Part shown: positions 8,869 to 17,316 of the stretch, piece by piece
How positions within the stretch are numbered: position 1 is the stretch's first letter
Layout: the number at the start of each line of letters is the position of its first letter
From: an uncultured Lachnospiraceae bacterium
GTDB taxonomy: Bacteria; Bacillota; Clostridia; Lachnospirales; Lachnospiraceae
Direction of reading: 5' to 3'
DNA: 64,000 bases
Assembly: GCA_910585965.1 (NCBI GenBank)
Contig: CAJUHH010000002.1
Span: 62,001-126,000, forward strand
The notes under the pieces: generated by a model
Seen by the model: the letters and a program-made list of their open reading frames with translations, nothing else
Database searches by the model: none
Told to the model about the DNA's origin: nothing
Position numbers and translations under genes: made by a program

Positions 8869-10260
8869 ATGAAATATATTTTGCCGGAAAATGTAGAATA
8901 CCGAAAGGTGAAAAAGCCGGTTTGGAAAGGGCTTGGGGACTGTCCCCAGGTGCCGGGACAGGTGTATGAAAAGAGATATGAAAAATTGTATGAGAAGATG
9001 GATGAGGCTGGACTGGATGCAGTAGTTATTTATGGGGACAGGGAGCATTATTCCAATTTCCGCTACTTGGCAGCCTTTGATCCAAGGTTTGAGGAAGGCG
9101 TGCTGGTGGCGCATAGGAATGGGAAAAATTATGTGCTGCTGGGAAATGAATGCCTGAATCTGTACCGGGAATGCAAAGTGGCGGCGGAACCAATACTTTG
9201 CCAAATTTTGTCGCTGCCTAACCAGCCGATGGATGCATTCCAGTCGATGGAAGAATCTTTTTGCCGCGCGGGCATTCGGGATGGCATGAGAATAGGGGCC
9301 GTAGGCTGGAAGCTGTTTACGGGAAGGGCAGAAGGGAATCATTTTGATATCCCAAGTTATATGGCCGATGCCTTAAAAGCGGTGGCAGGCGCTGGAAATG
9401 TGCGGAATGCGACAGGAATATTCATTGATCCGGAGAAAGGGATTCGTATAATCAATGACGTACATACGATTGCGGCGCTGGAATATGGGGCATCAGAGGC
9501 ATCCAGGCGTCTGGCTGAAATGCTGGAGGCGTTAGAGCCGGGGAAGAGCGAGGCGGAGCTGGGCGCGTATTTAAACTCGAAGGGAAGAGTAATGTCATGC
9601 CATCCCCTGCTGGCAACTGGCGCAAACCGCGCCAGAGGGCTGGTCAGCGTGACGGATGATAAGGTGCAAAAGGGCGATGCTTTTTGCGCTTCCATGGGTT
9701 TGGAAGGGGGGCTTTCGTGCAGGGCCGGTTATGTGGCGGAAGGAATTGATGATTTGGAAGAAGGAGCCAGGGATTATTTGGAAAAATTGGCAAAGCCTTA
9801 TTTTGCGGCGGTGGCGACATGGTATGAGGCGGTTGGGATCGGTATGGCCGGAGGGGAGATTTACCAGGCGATTCAGGCTATCCTGCCAAAAGAGACATAT
9901 GGGTGGGTTCTTAATCCGGGACACTTGATCGGTACGGAAGAGTGGCTGTCCTCGCCTTTTTATCCAGGCTCCCAGACCACGCTGAAGAGCGGCATGCTCG
10001 TTCAGATGGATATGATTCCGGGCATGGAAGGATACAGCGGCCCGAACTGCGAAGATGGTATTTGCATCGCGGATATGGAGCTGCAGAAAGAATTGGAGGA
10101 AATTTACCCGGAAGTATGGGAACGGATGAACGCCAGAAAGCAGTATATGAAAGAAGAACTGGGTATTGTTTTGAAGCCGGAAGTTTTTCCGATGAGCGAT
10201 ATTGCCGGGTGGTTTAATCCGTTTGCTTTAAACAAAGATATGGCTTTTGCGATAGTGTGA
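8869..10260 (+). CDS. M24-fold (creatinase/aminopeptidase P-like) protein, degenerate metal site, copy 2
   Basis: 463 aa, start at 8869 after AGGAGG. Paralogue of the upstream gene along its whole length (shared YGDREH, FEPRFEE/FDPRFEE, LNPGH, SPFYP, QMD, EVFPMSD). The same metal-ligand positions are altered: CASMG and SCRAGY replace the two aspartate motifs, NPGHLIG keeps the histidine, QMDMIP replaces the glutamate motif, and CEDGI keeps the last. Since both copies changed the same positions and otherwise stay intact, the pair looks selected for a different, metal-free chemistry, possibly as a heterodimer. Last gene of the importer operon; a hairpin terminator lies about 60 bp downstream. 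Confidence 0.75.
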   Translation: MKYILPENVEYRKVKKPVWKGLGDCPQVPGQVYEKRYEKLYEKMDEAGLDAVVIYGDREHYSNFRYLAAFDPRFEEGVLVAHRNGKNYVLLGNECLNLYRECKVAAEPILCQILSLPNQPMDAFQSMEESFCRAGIRDGMRIGAVGWKLFTGRAEGNHFDIPSYMADALKAVAGAGNVRNATGIFIDPEKGIRIINDVHTIAALEYGASEASRRLAEMLEALEPGKSEAELGAYLNSKGRVMSCHPLLATGANRARGLVSVTDDKVQKGDAFCASMGLEGGLSCRAGYVAEGIDDLEEGARDYLEKLAKPYFAAVATWYEAVGIGMAGGEIYQAIQAILPKETYGWVLNPGHLIGTEEWLSSPFYPGSQTTLKSGMLVQMDMIPGMEGYSGPNCEDGICIADMELQKELEEIYPEVWERMNARKQYMKEELGIVLKPEVFPMSDIAGWFNPFALNKDMAFAIV

Positions 10261-10320
10261 GAAGAACTTCTAACGCTCACAGCAAGGGCTGTTTCGCGAA
10301 GAAGTTCTAAATCTCACACC

Positions 10321-10348
10321 GAAAAATGCCTGAAATACGGCATTTTTC
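10321..10348. terminator. Intrinsic terminator, probably bidirectional
   Basis: Stem GAAAAATGCC / GGCATTTTTC with an 8-nt loop. The U-run works on either strand, so it can end both the importer/M24 operon on the plus strand and the glucosaminidase gene on the minus strand. Confidence 0.75.
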
Positions 10349-10351
10349 ATC

Positions 10352-10396
10352 TGGATTTGAGTCGCAGCGAAGCTGCGGCATGGAGGTTAGTGTGAA
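10352..10396 (+). repeat. Leader element, copy A (hairpin plus GGAGG)
   Basis: TGGATTTGAG, a 17-nt hairpin (CGCAGC-GAA-GCTGCG), CATGGAGGTTAG, then TGTGAA. Same layout as copy B at 22907-22951, but the hairpin stem differs by compensatory changes around the same GAA loop. Here the GGAGG precedes a GTG (10392) whose frame gives a short hydrophobic start and then runs into the glucosaminidase 3' end, so this copy may be the remnant of a lost gene's leader. Confidence 0.5.
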
Positions 10397-10446
10397 GAGA
10401 AGTTCTAAGGCTCGCACCATTTATGGTTTGGGTGTTTTGGTAGTTT

Positions 10447-13400
10447 TTATTCAAATCCGTCAAATTCATCGTCGTCGAAGGGATCCCGTTCGATTTTTGG
10501 GCGGTTTCCTACCGGCGTGCGTTCTTTTGGCTCCCGGTAGTCATCGGGATCGCCGTCATCCAGAGAGGAGCCTTCCATTTCTTCCCAAACCTCTTCATCG
10601 TCCTCATCCTCTTCATCCTCTTCATCCTCTTCTTCCCACTCTTCTTCCGGGCCCTTTCTGGAGCGGAGAAGGAAAAATGCTGTAAGACCGATGGCGACAG
10701 CGATAAGGAGCATGGCTGCGATAAGGAAAATCGTTGTCAATTTTAAGCCGGAAGATTCTTCTTCCGTGAGAGGATCCTCCTGGCGGTCCGCGTCAGTATC
10801 TTCGGAGGAAGGTTCTTGTGCAGGGGTGCTGCCGGCAGAGCTTTCGGAAGGAATGATGCTCGTATTGGTCATAACGGTTTCGCTGATAATGATCACGTAA
10901 TCGGAAGCGTGGGAAAAGGTAAAACGGATGCTGCCGTCGGCATCAATTACCACTGCGTCCGTGAATTCAAGCTGTTCGCTATCCGGGTTATAATAATAAA
11001 GATTAGCAGTTAATCCTGCATTTTCAGGAGCCGTGCTTATGGTCAATATGGGATGGAAATCAAGCGGGCCGCTGTGGGCAAGGGAAAGGCCGATGACCAT
11101 TCCCGCCGTGCTGAGGGCGGAAGCCTGAGCCATGAGCGCGTCCGGGATGTTTTTTGATTCCGGCGTAATGCCCATGTCGATGCCGTTTGCTTCATCCGCA
11201 ACAATGTTGCTTCCGTTAATGGTCCAGCTGATGCTGTTTCCCATGTTGAGGATGACATCAATATCCTGCCCCCGGATGGATGATATGGTTTCTTCATATA
11301 AAACGGTGTTGCTTTTCATGTCTATGGTGACATTTTTTGTATGGCCGTCCGTGCCGGAAGCCGGGGCTGCCGATGTGGGCGAAGTGTTTTTGCCGGAGCT
11401 GCCGGATGGCGTCTTGCTTCCGCTTCCAGAGGAAGCATTGTTTGCCGAAGTATTGTCGCCTGAGGGGGCATTGTTGCTGTTCGCCGGAGCATTGCTGCCT
11501 GAGGGAGCGTTGTTGCTGTTCGCTGGAGTATTGCCGCCGCCTGAGGAGGAGCCGTCAGAGCCGCTGCCGTTTGCCTGGCCGTTATTGTGTGAGGGCTGCG
11601 GTTCCTGATATCCGCATCTGCGGCATTTGCCGTCGGCCATATCATGCCCTAAGGCTGGAATTTCTTCGGAATAAGTGTCGCCGCAGGAACAAGTATAAGC
11701 CTTGATACCTTTTTCCGTGCAGGAAGGCTGTTTTGAGACGGAAGAGGAATAACTGTGCTTGTGGCTTGCCGGCAGTTTGGCAATGGTTTCCGTGTAGGAA
11801 TCCTTGCACTTGGAACAGGTGTAAGTGCGGATGCCTTCTGCAGCTTCCGTAGGTTCTTTTGTGACTTTGGAGGTATAATTGTGTCCTAAAGCCGGAATTT
11901 CTTCGGAATAAGTGTCGCCGCAGGAACAAGTGTAAGCCTTGATACCTTTTTCCGTGCAGGAAGGCTGTTTCGAGACGGAAGAGGAATAACTGTGCTTGTG
12001 GCTTGCCGGCAGTTTGGCGATGGTTTCCGTGTAGGAATCCTTGCACTTGGAACAGGTGTAAGTGCGGATGCCTTCCGCAGTTTCGGTAGCTTCTTTTGTG
12101 ATCTGGGAAGTATAATCATGCCCGGAAGCCGGAACTTCCCTGGTTTCTTTGGAATTGCAGGAAAGGCAGGAACGGGTCTGGGTGCCGGGAGCCGTACAAG
12201 TCGCCGCAACAGTAACCGTCCATTCTCCATAAGAATGGGAAGTGCATGTCGAAGGGGCTTTCGCTGTTACAACGACAGGAACTGCGATGCCAGTTATGGT
12301 CTGATAGTTTGCCGTATCCGGGTTGTAAGAAGCGGGATAGGAAAAGGTTCCCTCTTTTGCCAGTGCAGTGGAAGGTTCTTCCCATGTAAAACCAACAGGC
12401 AGCTTAATGGAGGATAAAGTATTGCCCACGGAAGCCTGCAGGCCGGACGGAACCGTATAAGCGGGAGTCCCTTTCTGCACAGTCAATGGAATGGTTTTTT
12501 TAATGATATTATATTTGCTGGTATCCGAAGGAGTAAAGGTGGCTGGATACCCTTGGTTGGTTACAGCGGGGACAATAGATGGATTATCCCATGTCCATCC
12601 TGCCGGCAGTTTGATATTGGCTAATGTCTGTCCCGGCGCATAAGTAACCGTATTTAAGACAGGAAGAGTATAGGGAGGGTCGGTTTTCTCTATCGTGTCT
12701 TGGGCGGGTGCCGGTTGGGGACAAGCGGAAGAAGGCATATTTTTATATACGGGTATGCGGAATACAAACGGATTGTTGAGGGAACCCGCCGTGGCATAGG
12801 CTTTTTTTACCGAAACCGCTTCGGAAGAAGGGGCGGCGATATTCTGCATATATTGGTGCTGGTAGAGCCCGGAAGGGGAAGTCGGGTTTACGTTGAATTT
12901 TTGCAGGTAAAGAGTATTCTGCCCTTTCCGTATGTAGTCTTTGGAAATAATGTTGGAGCCGCCTTCCAGAGAAAGATAGCGGGTGGTCCATTTATATTCC
13001 GCCGCTTTTTTCAGTCCGTTTTCAATGACTTGGGCGCTGCCTTTTCCAGTGGCGCCTATATTAAAATAATTATATACGCCAGGGTAGGAAGGATGAGTTC
13101 CTGAGATCAGCGGGGAGGTTCCGTCGCCTTGCTCCTGGCGGACACGGGAGGCCAGATGAAAGGGGCTGACGCCGAGCTGCCGGGCTATATTGCAGAACGC
13201 CTGGGCATAGCTCTGCCCTTTGGAATCGCCCGGGATAGCGCCGGACATAAAGGTTCCGTTCAGGATGCTCTGTACGGCGCTTTCTTTATGGTAAGTTTCG
13301 TTGTAGCTTAACAGTTCAAACTGAAAAATATGGTTTTCCGATAAAAAATTACGGGGATCCATATAATAAGCAAGGATGCCGTCGCTGGGATAAGACCAGA

Positions 13401-14475
13401 ATTTATCAAAGGAAGATGTCTGCCAGGAGCTGGTGACGCTGGAAGAAATCAGGCTCCGGGAATTTTTGTTTTCTTCCTGCACGGCGCTTTTCCAGTCCAG
13501 CCCTGTTTCCATTTTAACAAAAATCCAGTTAGGATGCGCTGTTTTCAAAGTTAAAAGGCCGCTCTGGTAGGAGGCGGGGAACTGGGCGATATCGGAAGGA
13601 ATTGCAGCAGGGGAAGCTTCGTTCAGGGCATAGGGAGCTGCCATGCGGGAAGCCTGGCCGGAAATCCATCGGTCTTCCCAGGCGAGCAGATCTTCATCGG
13701 CATAAGCGAGATAATCTCTTTCAATATAACCGCTGTAGGAACTTCCGCCGATGTCGATGCTGGCCTGGTACCAGATGTTATAGGAAGAATCTTCCCCGAC
13801 GCCGGTGATGCGGACGGATTGGCCGGTAGAAATGGTTGCCGCTGCCGCTTCTGTTTTGCCGGGCTGCTGCCTTACCTCATAAGTGTCGCAAAGGTAGAGA
13901 AGGGCATAGATATCCTTGCCGGCCGCGAGGGAAGTCAGATCTTCCTGCGCTTTTGCGGCATCCGACAGACGCATGGAAGCCATGCCCTGCTGTACGTAGA
14001 CCATGATATAGGGCATATCCGCATAAATGTTGAAGGAGGACGCAAGGGGATAAGCGTCGGTATCCCATACCGGCGTAAATTCATAGACATCAAATGCTGT
14101 ATTGTCGTAGTCATCCGCACATTCCCACGTGACGGAAAGCGGCACTGGAGTGTCAGTTTCATCCAAAAATACGGATAGTTCTGCCGGGAAAGAGGCATTC
14201 AGCTCTTCCAGGGCTGGTTTGTCATCGAAGAACAGTTCGGCCTCTTCGCCGGAAAGAGGAGCAATGGAAGTAACTTCCATGGGAGATATTTCCTTTTCTG
14301 GCGACGTTGTTTCATTATCTTCTGTTTCCAGCGGCGTTGTTGTTTCGCTGTTTTGGGTTTCTTGTACGGGCGTTTCGGCTGCCAGTACGGGGAAAAAGCT
14401 GCTATAAATTGTAGTAAAAGCAAGAAGAAGAGCAGATCCTGCTGTAAAAATGCGTATTTTTTTCTCTTTTTTCAT
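10447..14475 (-). CDS. Secreted membrane-anchored N-acetylglucosaminidase with Ig-like and HxH/CxxC repeats
   Basis: 1342 aa, start after AAAAGGAG. Order: signal peptide (1-33, ends VLAAE); Thr/Glu-rich linker; SH3-like domain (about 195-285); glucosaminidase domain (about 310-560) with SRVRQEQGDG holding the expected catalytic glutamate of GH73-type enzymes; two repeats of the YT(L/V)P...GQTLANIKLPAGW...Y type (about 600-745); a cysteine-rich array (about 755-960) with CxxC pairs and two 79-residue near-identical units; an Asn/Ser/Gly linker; a C-terminal beta domain (about 1050-1180); one membrane segment (about 1240-1262); and a cytoplasmic tail rich in Glu/Asp. It should cleave wall peptidoglycan glycan strands while anchored by its C-terminus. 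Transcribed alone. The acidic tail after the anchor is unusual and might contact a cytoplasmic partner. Confidence 0.88.
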   Translation of the reverse strand: MKKEKKIRIFTAGSALLLAFTTIYSSFFPVLAAETPVQETQNSETTTPLETEDNETTSPEKEISPMEVTSIAPLSGEEAELFFDDKPALEELNASFPAELSVFLDETDTPVPLSVTWECADDYDNTAFDVYEFTPVWDTDAYPLASSFNIYADMPYIMVYVQQGMASMRLSDAAKAQEDLTSLAAGKDIYALLYLCDTYEVRQQPGKTEAAAATISTGQSVRITGVGEDSSYNIWYQASIDIGGSSYSGYIERDYLAYADEDLLAWEDRWISGQASRMAAPYALNEASPAAIPSDIAQFPASYQSGLLTLKTAHPNWIFVKMETGLDWKSAVQEENKNSRSLISSSVTSSWQTSSFDKFWSYPSDGILAYYMDPRNFLSENHIFQFELLSYNETYHKESAVQSILNGTFMSGAIPGDSKGQSYAQAFCNIARQLGVSPFHLASRVRQEQGDGTSPLISGTHPSYPGVYNYFNIGATGKGSAQVIENGLKKAAEYKWTTRYLSLEGGSNIISKDYIRKGQNTLYLQKFNVNPTSPSGLYQHQYMQNIAAPSSEAVSVKKAYATAGSLNNPFVFRIPVYKNMPSSACPQPAPAQDTIEKTDPPYTLPVLNTVTYAPGQTLANIKLPAGWTWDNPSIVPAVTNQGYPATFTPSDTSKYNIIKKTIPLTVQKGTPAYTVPSGLQASVGNTLSSIKLPVGFTWEEPSTALAKEGTFSYPASYNPDTANYQTITGIAVPVVVTAKAPSTCTSHSYGEWTVTVAATCTAPGTQTRSCLSCNSKETREVPASGHDYTSQITKEATETAEGIRTYTCSKCKDSYTETIAKLPASHKHSYSSSVSKQPSCTEKGIKAYTCSCGDTYSEEIPALGHNYTSKVTKEPTEAAEGIRTYTCSKCKDSYTETIAKLPASHKHSYSSSVSKQPSCTEKGIKAYTCSCGDTYSEEIPALGHDMADGKCRRCGYQEPQPSHNNGQANGSGSDGSSSGGGNTPANSNNAPSGSNAPANSNNAPSGDNTSANNASSGSGSKTPSGSSGKNTSPTSAAPASGTDGHTKNVTIDMKSNTVLYEETISSIRGQDIDVILNMGNSISWTINGSNIVADEANGIDMGITPESKNIPDALMAQASALSTAGMVIGLSLAHSGPLDFHPILTISTAPENAGLTANLYYYNPDSEQLEFTDAVVIDADGSIRFTFSHASDYVIIISETVMTNTSIIPSESSAGSTPAQEPSSEDTDADRQEDPLTEEESSGLKLTTIFLIAAMLLIAVAIGLTAFFLLRSRKGPEEEWEEEDEEDEEDEDDEEVWEEMEGSSLDDGDPDDYREPKERTPVGNRPKIERDPFDDDEFDGFE
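11646..12119. repeat. Tandem 237-bp repeat within the glucosaminidase gene
   Basis: Two almost identical 237-bp units (79 codons each) encode the HKHSYSSSVSKQPSC...CSCGDTYSEEIPALGH plus CSKCKDSYTETIAKLPAS segments. In-frame duplication, so repeat number may vary between strains by recombination. Confidence 0.85.
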
Positions 14476-14583
14476 TCGTATTCTCCTTTTGAAAATCCTG
14501 TACTGGTATATATAGCATATTTAACAACAGGTGGCAAGGACAAAGAGAACGTTATAACAAATTAATTTGCCGTTTTGGGGTTT

Positions 14584-14601
14584 CTATATTGGGAAATATA
14601 G
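14584..14601. promoter_or_regulatory. Palindrome in the leader of the decarboxylase operon
   Basis: CTATATT-GGGA-AATATAG lies about 50 bp upstream of the gene at 14652. A TTGGGG / TATAGT pair with 16-nt spacing overlaps it, so it could be an operator over a weak promoter. Tentative. Confidence 0.3.
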
Positions 14602-14651
14602 TGTAAACTATAGGTTAAAAGGGCAAAAAAACGCGCAGAAATGGAGAAAGA

Positions 14652-15776
14652 ATGGAAGCGGAAAAATTATTGGATATAATAGGGGCAGATTTTTATACAG
14701 GAGTGCCGGATTCGCAGTTAAAAGCGTTGTGCAATTATTTAATGGATCTTTATGGGATTGATTTCAGGCATCATATCATCGCGGCAAATGAGGGGAATTG
14801 CACCGCGTTGGCGGCGGGTTATCATCTTGCGACTGGAAAAATTCCGGTGGTATATTTGCAGAATTCTGGTGAAGGTAATATAATTAATCCGGTAGCATCG
14901 CTTTTAAATGATCAGGTTTATGCGATTCCGGCGATTTTTATTGTTGGATGGCGCGGCGAACCGGGAATCCATGATGAACCGCAGCATATTTACCAGGGCA
15001 GGATAACGCTGAAGCTGTTGGAAGATATGGGTATCAAGACGTTCGTCCTCGATAAAGCGACGACGGAGGACGAACTGGAGAATGTTATGTCGGGTTTTCG
15101 AGCTATATTGGCGAGCGGAAGAAGCGTGGCGTTTGTAGTCCGCAAAGGAGCTATTTCTTACGGAGGGAAAACGGAGTATAAGAATGACTATCGGATGGCC
15201 CGCGAAGAAATTATAAGGCATATTGTGGCAATATCAGGAGAAGATCCCATTATTTCCACGACAGGAAAAGCAAGCAGGGAACTCTTCGAAATTCGGGAAG
15301 CGAACGGGCAGGATCATAAATATGACTTTTTAACAGTGGGTTCTATGGGGCATAGTTCCTCGATTGCCTTGGGGGCAGCCCTTCAAAAACCAGGAACGAA
15401 AATATGGTGTATCGATGGGGACGGGGCAGTTCTGATGCATATGGGGGCCATGGCGGTTGCCGGGGCGAGCGGATGCGGGAATATGGTACATGTGGTCATC
15501 AATAACGGCTCGCACGAAACGGTGGGAGGAATGCCTACGGTGGCCGGGAATATTGACCTGGTTCGGATAGCAGAAGCATGCGGCTATGCGTATGCCGTCT
15601 GTGTGGATGATTTTCATGCTTTGGATAAAGAATTGGAAGCGGCGAAGAAAAGAAACGGGCTGACTTTGATCGAGGTAAAATCTGCGGTCGGGGCGCGCGC
15701 AGACTTGGGCCGGCCGACAACGCCGGCGATAGAGAACAAGCGTAATTTTATGGAATATTTATCGATGCTGGATTAA
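14652..15776 (+). CDS. Phosphonopyruvate decarboxylase-like ThDP enzyme
   Basis: 374 aa, full length for the AepY/Ppd family. Cofactor signatures: ANEGNCTALAAGYHLATG near residues 43-60 with the ThDP-activating glutamate, and the ThDP/Mg motif GDG (256-258) ending in NN (284-285). NSGEGNIINP and GWRGEPGIHDEPQH match phosphonopyruvate and sulfopyruvate decarboxylases. The usual reaction converts 3-phosphonopyruvate to phosphonoacetaldehyde, leading to 2-aminoethylphosphonate decorations of surface glycans. No PEP mutase or aminoethylphosphonate transaminase gene is in the window, so either they lie elsewhere or the substrate is another 3-substituted pyruvate. It is 3 bp upstream of the GT26 gene and opens the glycan locus. 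Confidence 0.82.
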   Translation: MEAEKLLDIIGADFYTGVPDSQLKALCNYLMDLYGIDFRHHIIAANEGNCTALAAGYHLATGKIPVVYLQNSGEGNIINPVASLLNDQVYAIPAIFIVGWRGEPGIHDEPQHIYQGRITLKLLEDMGIKTFVLDKATTEDELENVMSGFRAILASGRSVAFVVRKGAISYGGKTEYKNDYRMAREEIIRHIVAISGEDPIISTTGKASRELFEIREANGQDHKYDFLTVGSMGHSSSIALGAALQKPGTKIWCIDGDGAVLMHMGAMAVAGASGCGNMVHVVINNGSHETVGGMPTVAGNIDLVRIAEACGYAYAVCVDDFHALDKELEAAKKRNGLTLIEVKSAVGARADLGRPTTPAIENKRNFMEYLSMLD

Positions 15777-15797
15777 TGGATGATGAGGTTTTCTTTT

Positions 15798-17291
15798 ATG
15801 AGCGATAAGAGAATGAGGTTCTTAAATACACATGTGGACAATCTAACGATGGAAGAGGCCGTGGAAGAGGCGCGGAAGCTGGTGCGCAGGGGCGGCAGAA
15901 GTTATGTGGTTACGCCGAATGTGGATCATATTGTGAAGATAGAACACGATCATTTGTTCCGGGAAATATATGAAGGGGCCGATTTGATTCTGACGGATGG
16001 CAAGCCGCTGATCTGGATGTCCAGGCTGCTGCATACTCCGATTAAAGAAAAGATATCCGGTTCCGATTATTTTCCAGAAGTCTGTAAGATGGCGGCAGAA
16101 GAAGGCATGTCGATTTTTCTTCTGGGGGCGGCGGAGGGAGTGGCGAAGAAAGCTGCTGTGAATCTGATGAAGAAGTATAAGCATTTAAAGATTGCAGGAG
16201 TTTACTCGCCCAGTTATACGTTTGAAAATGATGTCAATGAGATTTCTTATATTATCCATAAAATCAATAAGGCGAAACCGGACATCCTATGCATCGGACT
16301 GGGGACGCCGAAGCAGGAAAAATTTTATTATAAATATAAAGACATGCTGCAGGTTCCTTTGACGCTCCACATCGGCGCGACGATAGATTTTGAAGCCGGG
16401 GTGGTAAAGCGGGCGCCAAGATGGATCAGCTATGCGGGGCTGGAATGGTTTTACCGATTGCTGAAAGAGCCAAAAAGGCTGTATCGCCGGTATTTGCTGG
16501 ATGATTTGGAAATTTTTCCACTTTTTTGGAAATACAGGAAACAGCCTCTTTCTTGCGTGCTCGGATCCTGCAATATCCTTGGAGTGGATATTGCGGTGAC
16601 AAATATGAAATCGGTATGCCAATATCTGACGGGCAACTTGGAGAAGCTTCGAGGGGAATATGTGTGTGTGTCCAATGTGCATACGACGGTTATGGCGTAC
16701 AATGATGCATCTTACAGAAAAGTGCAGAATCATGCGGCGATCGCCGTGCCGGACGGCAAACCTCTTTCCCTGATCTGCCGGTTGAGGGGCCATAAGGAAG
16801 CAAAGCGCGTGGCGGGGCCGGATCTGATGCCGGAGATACTCAGGCTGTCGGAAACAGAAGGGTATACTCATTATTTTTATGGAAGTACGGAGCAAACGTT
16901 GAAGTTTTTGGAGAAAAATCTTCGCGAAAAGTATCCCAAGCTGAAAATTGCAGGAACTTATTCACCTCCGTTCCGCAAACTGACAAAAGAAGAGGACAGG
17001 AAGGTCGTGGAAAGGATCAATGCGGCAAAACCGGATTTTATCTGGGTAGGACTGGGAGCGCCGAAACAGGAACGCTGGATGTATGAGCATAGGGGGCGGA
17101 TAAACGGAATTATGCTCGGAGTCGGCGCTGCTTTTGATTTTCATGCAGGCACGTCGAAAAGGGCGCCGAAATGGATGCAGGAATTTTATCTGGAATGGCT
17201 GTACCGCCTGATCCAAGATCCCAAAAGGCTCCTGAAGAGATATATGTTTTCAAATATGGAATTTATCTGGTTGATATTGACCGGGCATTAG
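15798..17291 (+). CDS. Tandem-domain WecG/TagA/CpsF (GT26) glycosyltransferase
   Basis: About 497 aa from the ATG at 15798, which has GATGAGG 8 nt upstream; an ATG at 15780 is possible. Single-domain GT26 enzymes are about 240 aa. This protein contains two complete copies: residues about 5-240 (VVTPNVDHIV, DGKPLIWMSRL, GSDYFPEV, CIGLGTPKQEKF, GATIDFEAGVVKRAPRW) and about 260-490 (CVSNVHTTVM, DGKPLSLICRL, GPDLMPEI, WVGLGAPKQERW, GAAFDFHAGTSKRAPKW). The family transfers ManNAc, ManNAcA or related sugars to lipid-linked GlcNAc early in wall glycopolymer synthesis. Both halves keep the core motifs, so both may be active. The frame is uninterrupted. Confidence 0.9.
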   Translation: MSDKRMRFLNTHVDNLTMEEAVEEARKLVRRGGRSYVVTPNVDHIVKIEHDHLFREIYEGADLILTDGKPLIWMSRLLHTPIKEKISGSDYFPEVCKMAAEEGMSIFLLGAAEGVAKKAAVNLMKKYKHLKIAGVYSPSYTFENDVNEISYIIHKINKAKPDILCIGLGTPKQEKFYYKYKDMLQVPLTLHIGATIDFEAGVVKRAPRWISYAGLEWFYRLLKEPKRLYRRYLLDDLEIFPLFWKYRKQPLSCVLGSCNILGVDIAVTNMKSVCQYLTGNLEKLRGEYVCVSNVHTTVMAYNDASYRKVQNHAAIAVPDGKPLSLICRLRGHKEAKRVAGPDLMPEILRLSETEGYTHYFYGSTEQTLKFLEKNLREKYPKLKIAGTYSPPFRKLTKEEDRKVVERINAAKPDFIWVGLGAPKQERWMYEHRGRINGIMLGVGAAFDFHAGTSKRAPKWMQEFYLEWLYRLIQDPKRLLKRYMFSNMEFIWLILTGH

Positions 17292-17316
17292 TGAAGGAAA
17301 GGAAACGGTAAAAGAA

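Larger units (their letters stand above)
10256..10418. repeat. Three copies of an AGAAsTTCTAA...CTCnCAC motif
   Basis: Related 25-30 nt units lie at about 10256-10285, 10297-10320 and 10389-10418. The first forms a TGTGAG/CTCACA stem that begins within the last codons of the preceding gene. They flank the terminator at 10321-10348 and overlap one copy of the leader element at 10352. No protein-coding capacity is apparent in 10261-10446. Confidence 0.5.

Noticed and set aside
7464..10260. Assignment of the M24-fold pair as Xaa-Pro aminopeptidases
   Set aside because: Three of five metal ligands are replaced in both copies, so only the fold is claimed.
10326..10685. Open frame across the end of the glucosaminidase gene on the opposite strand
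   Set aside because: Most of it is the mirror of the Glu/Asp-rich tail (giving Arg/Pro-rich sequence); only the short GTG start region near 10392 might be a gene remnant.
11646..12119. Regular repeats that could look like a CRISPR-type array
   Set aside because: The unit is 237 bp, in frame, and encodes a protein module with CxxC motifs; there are no short spacers or cas genes.
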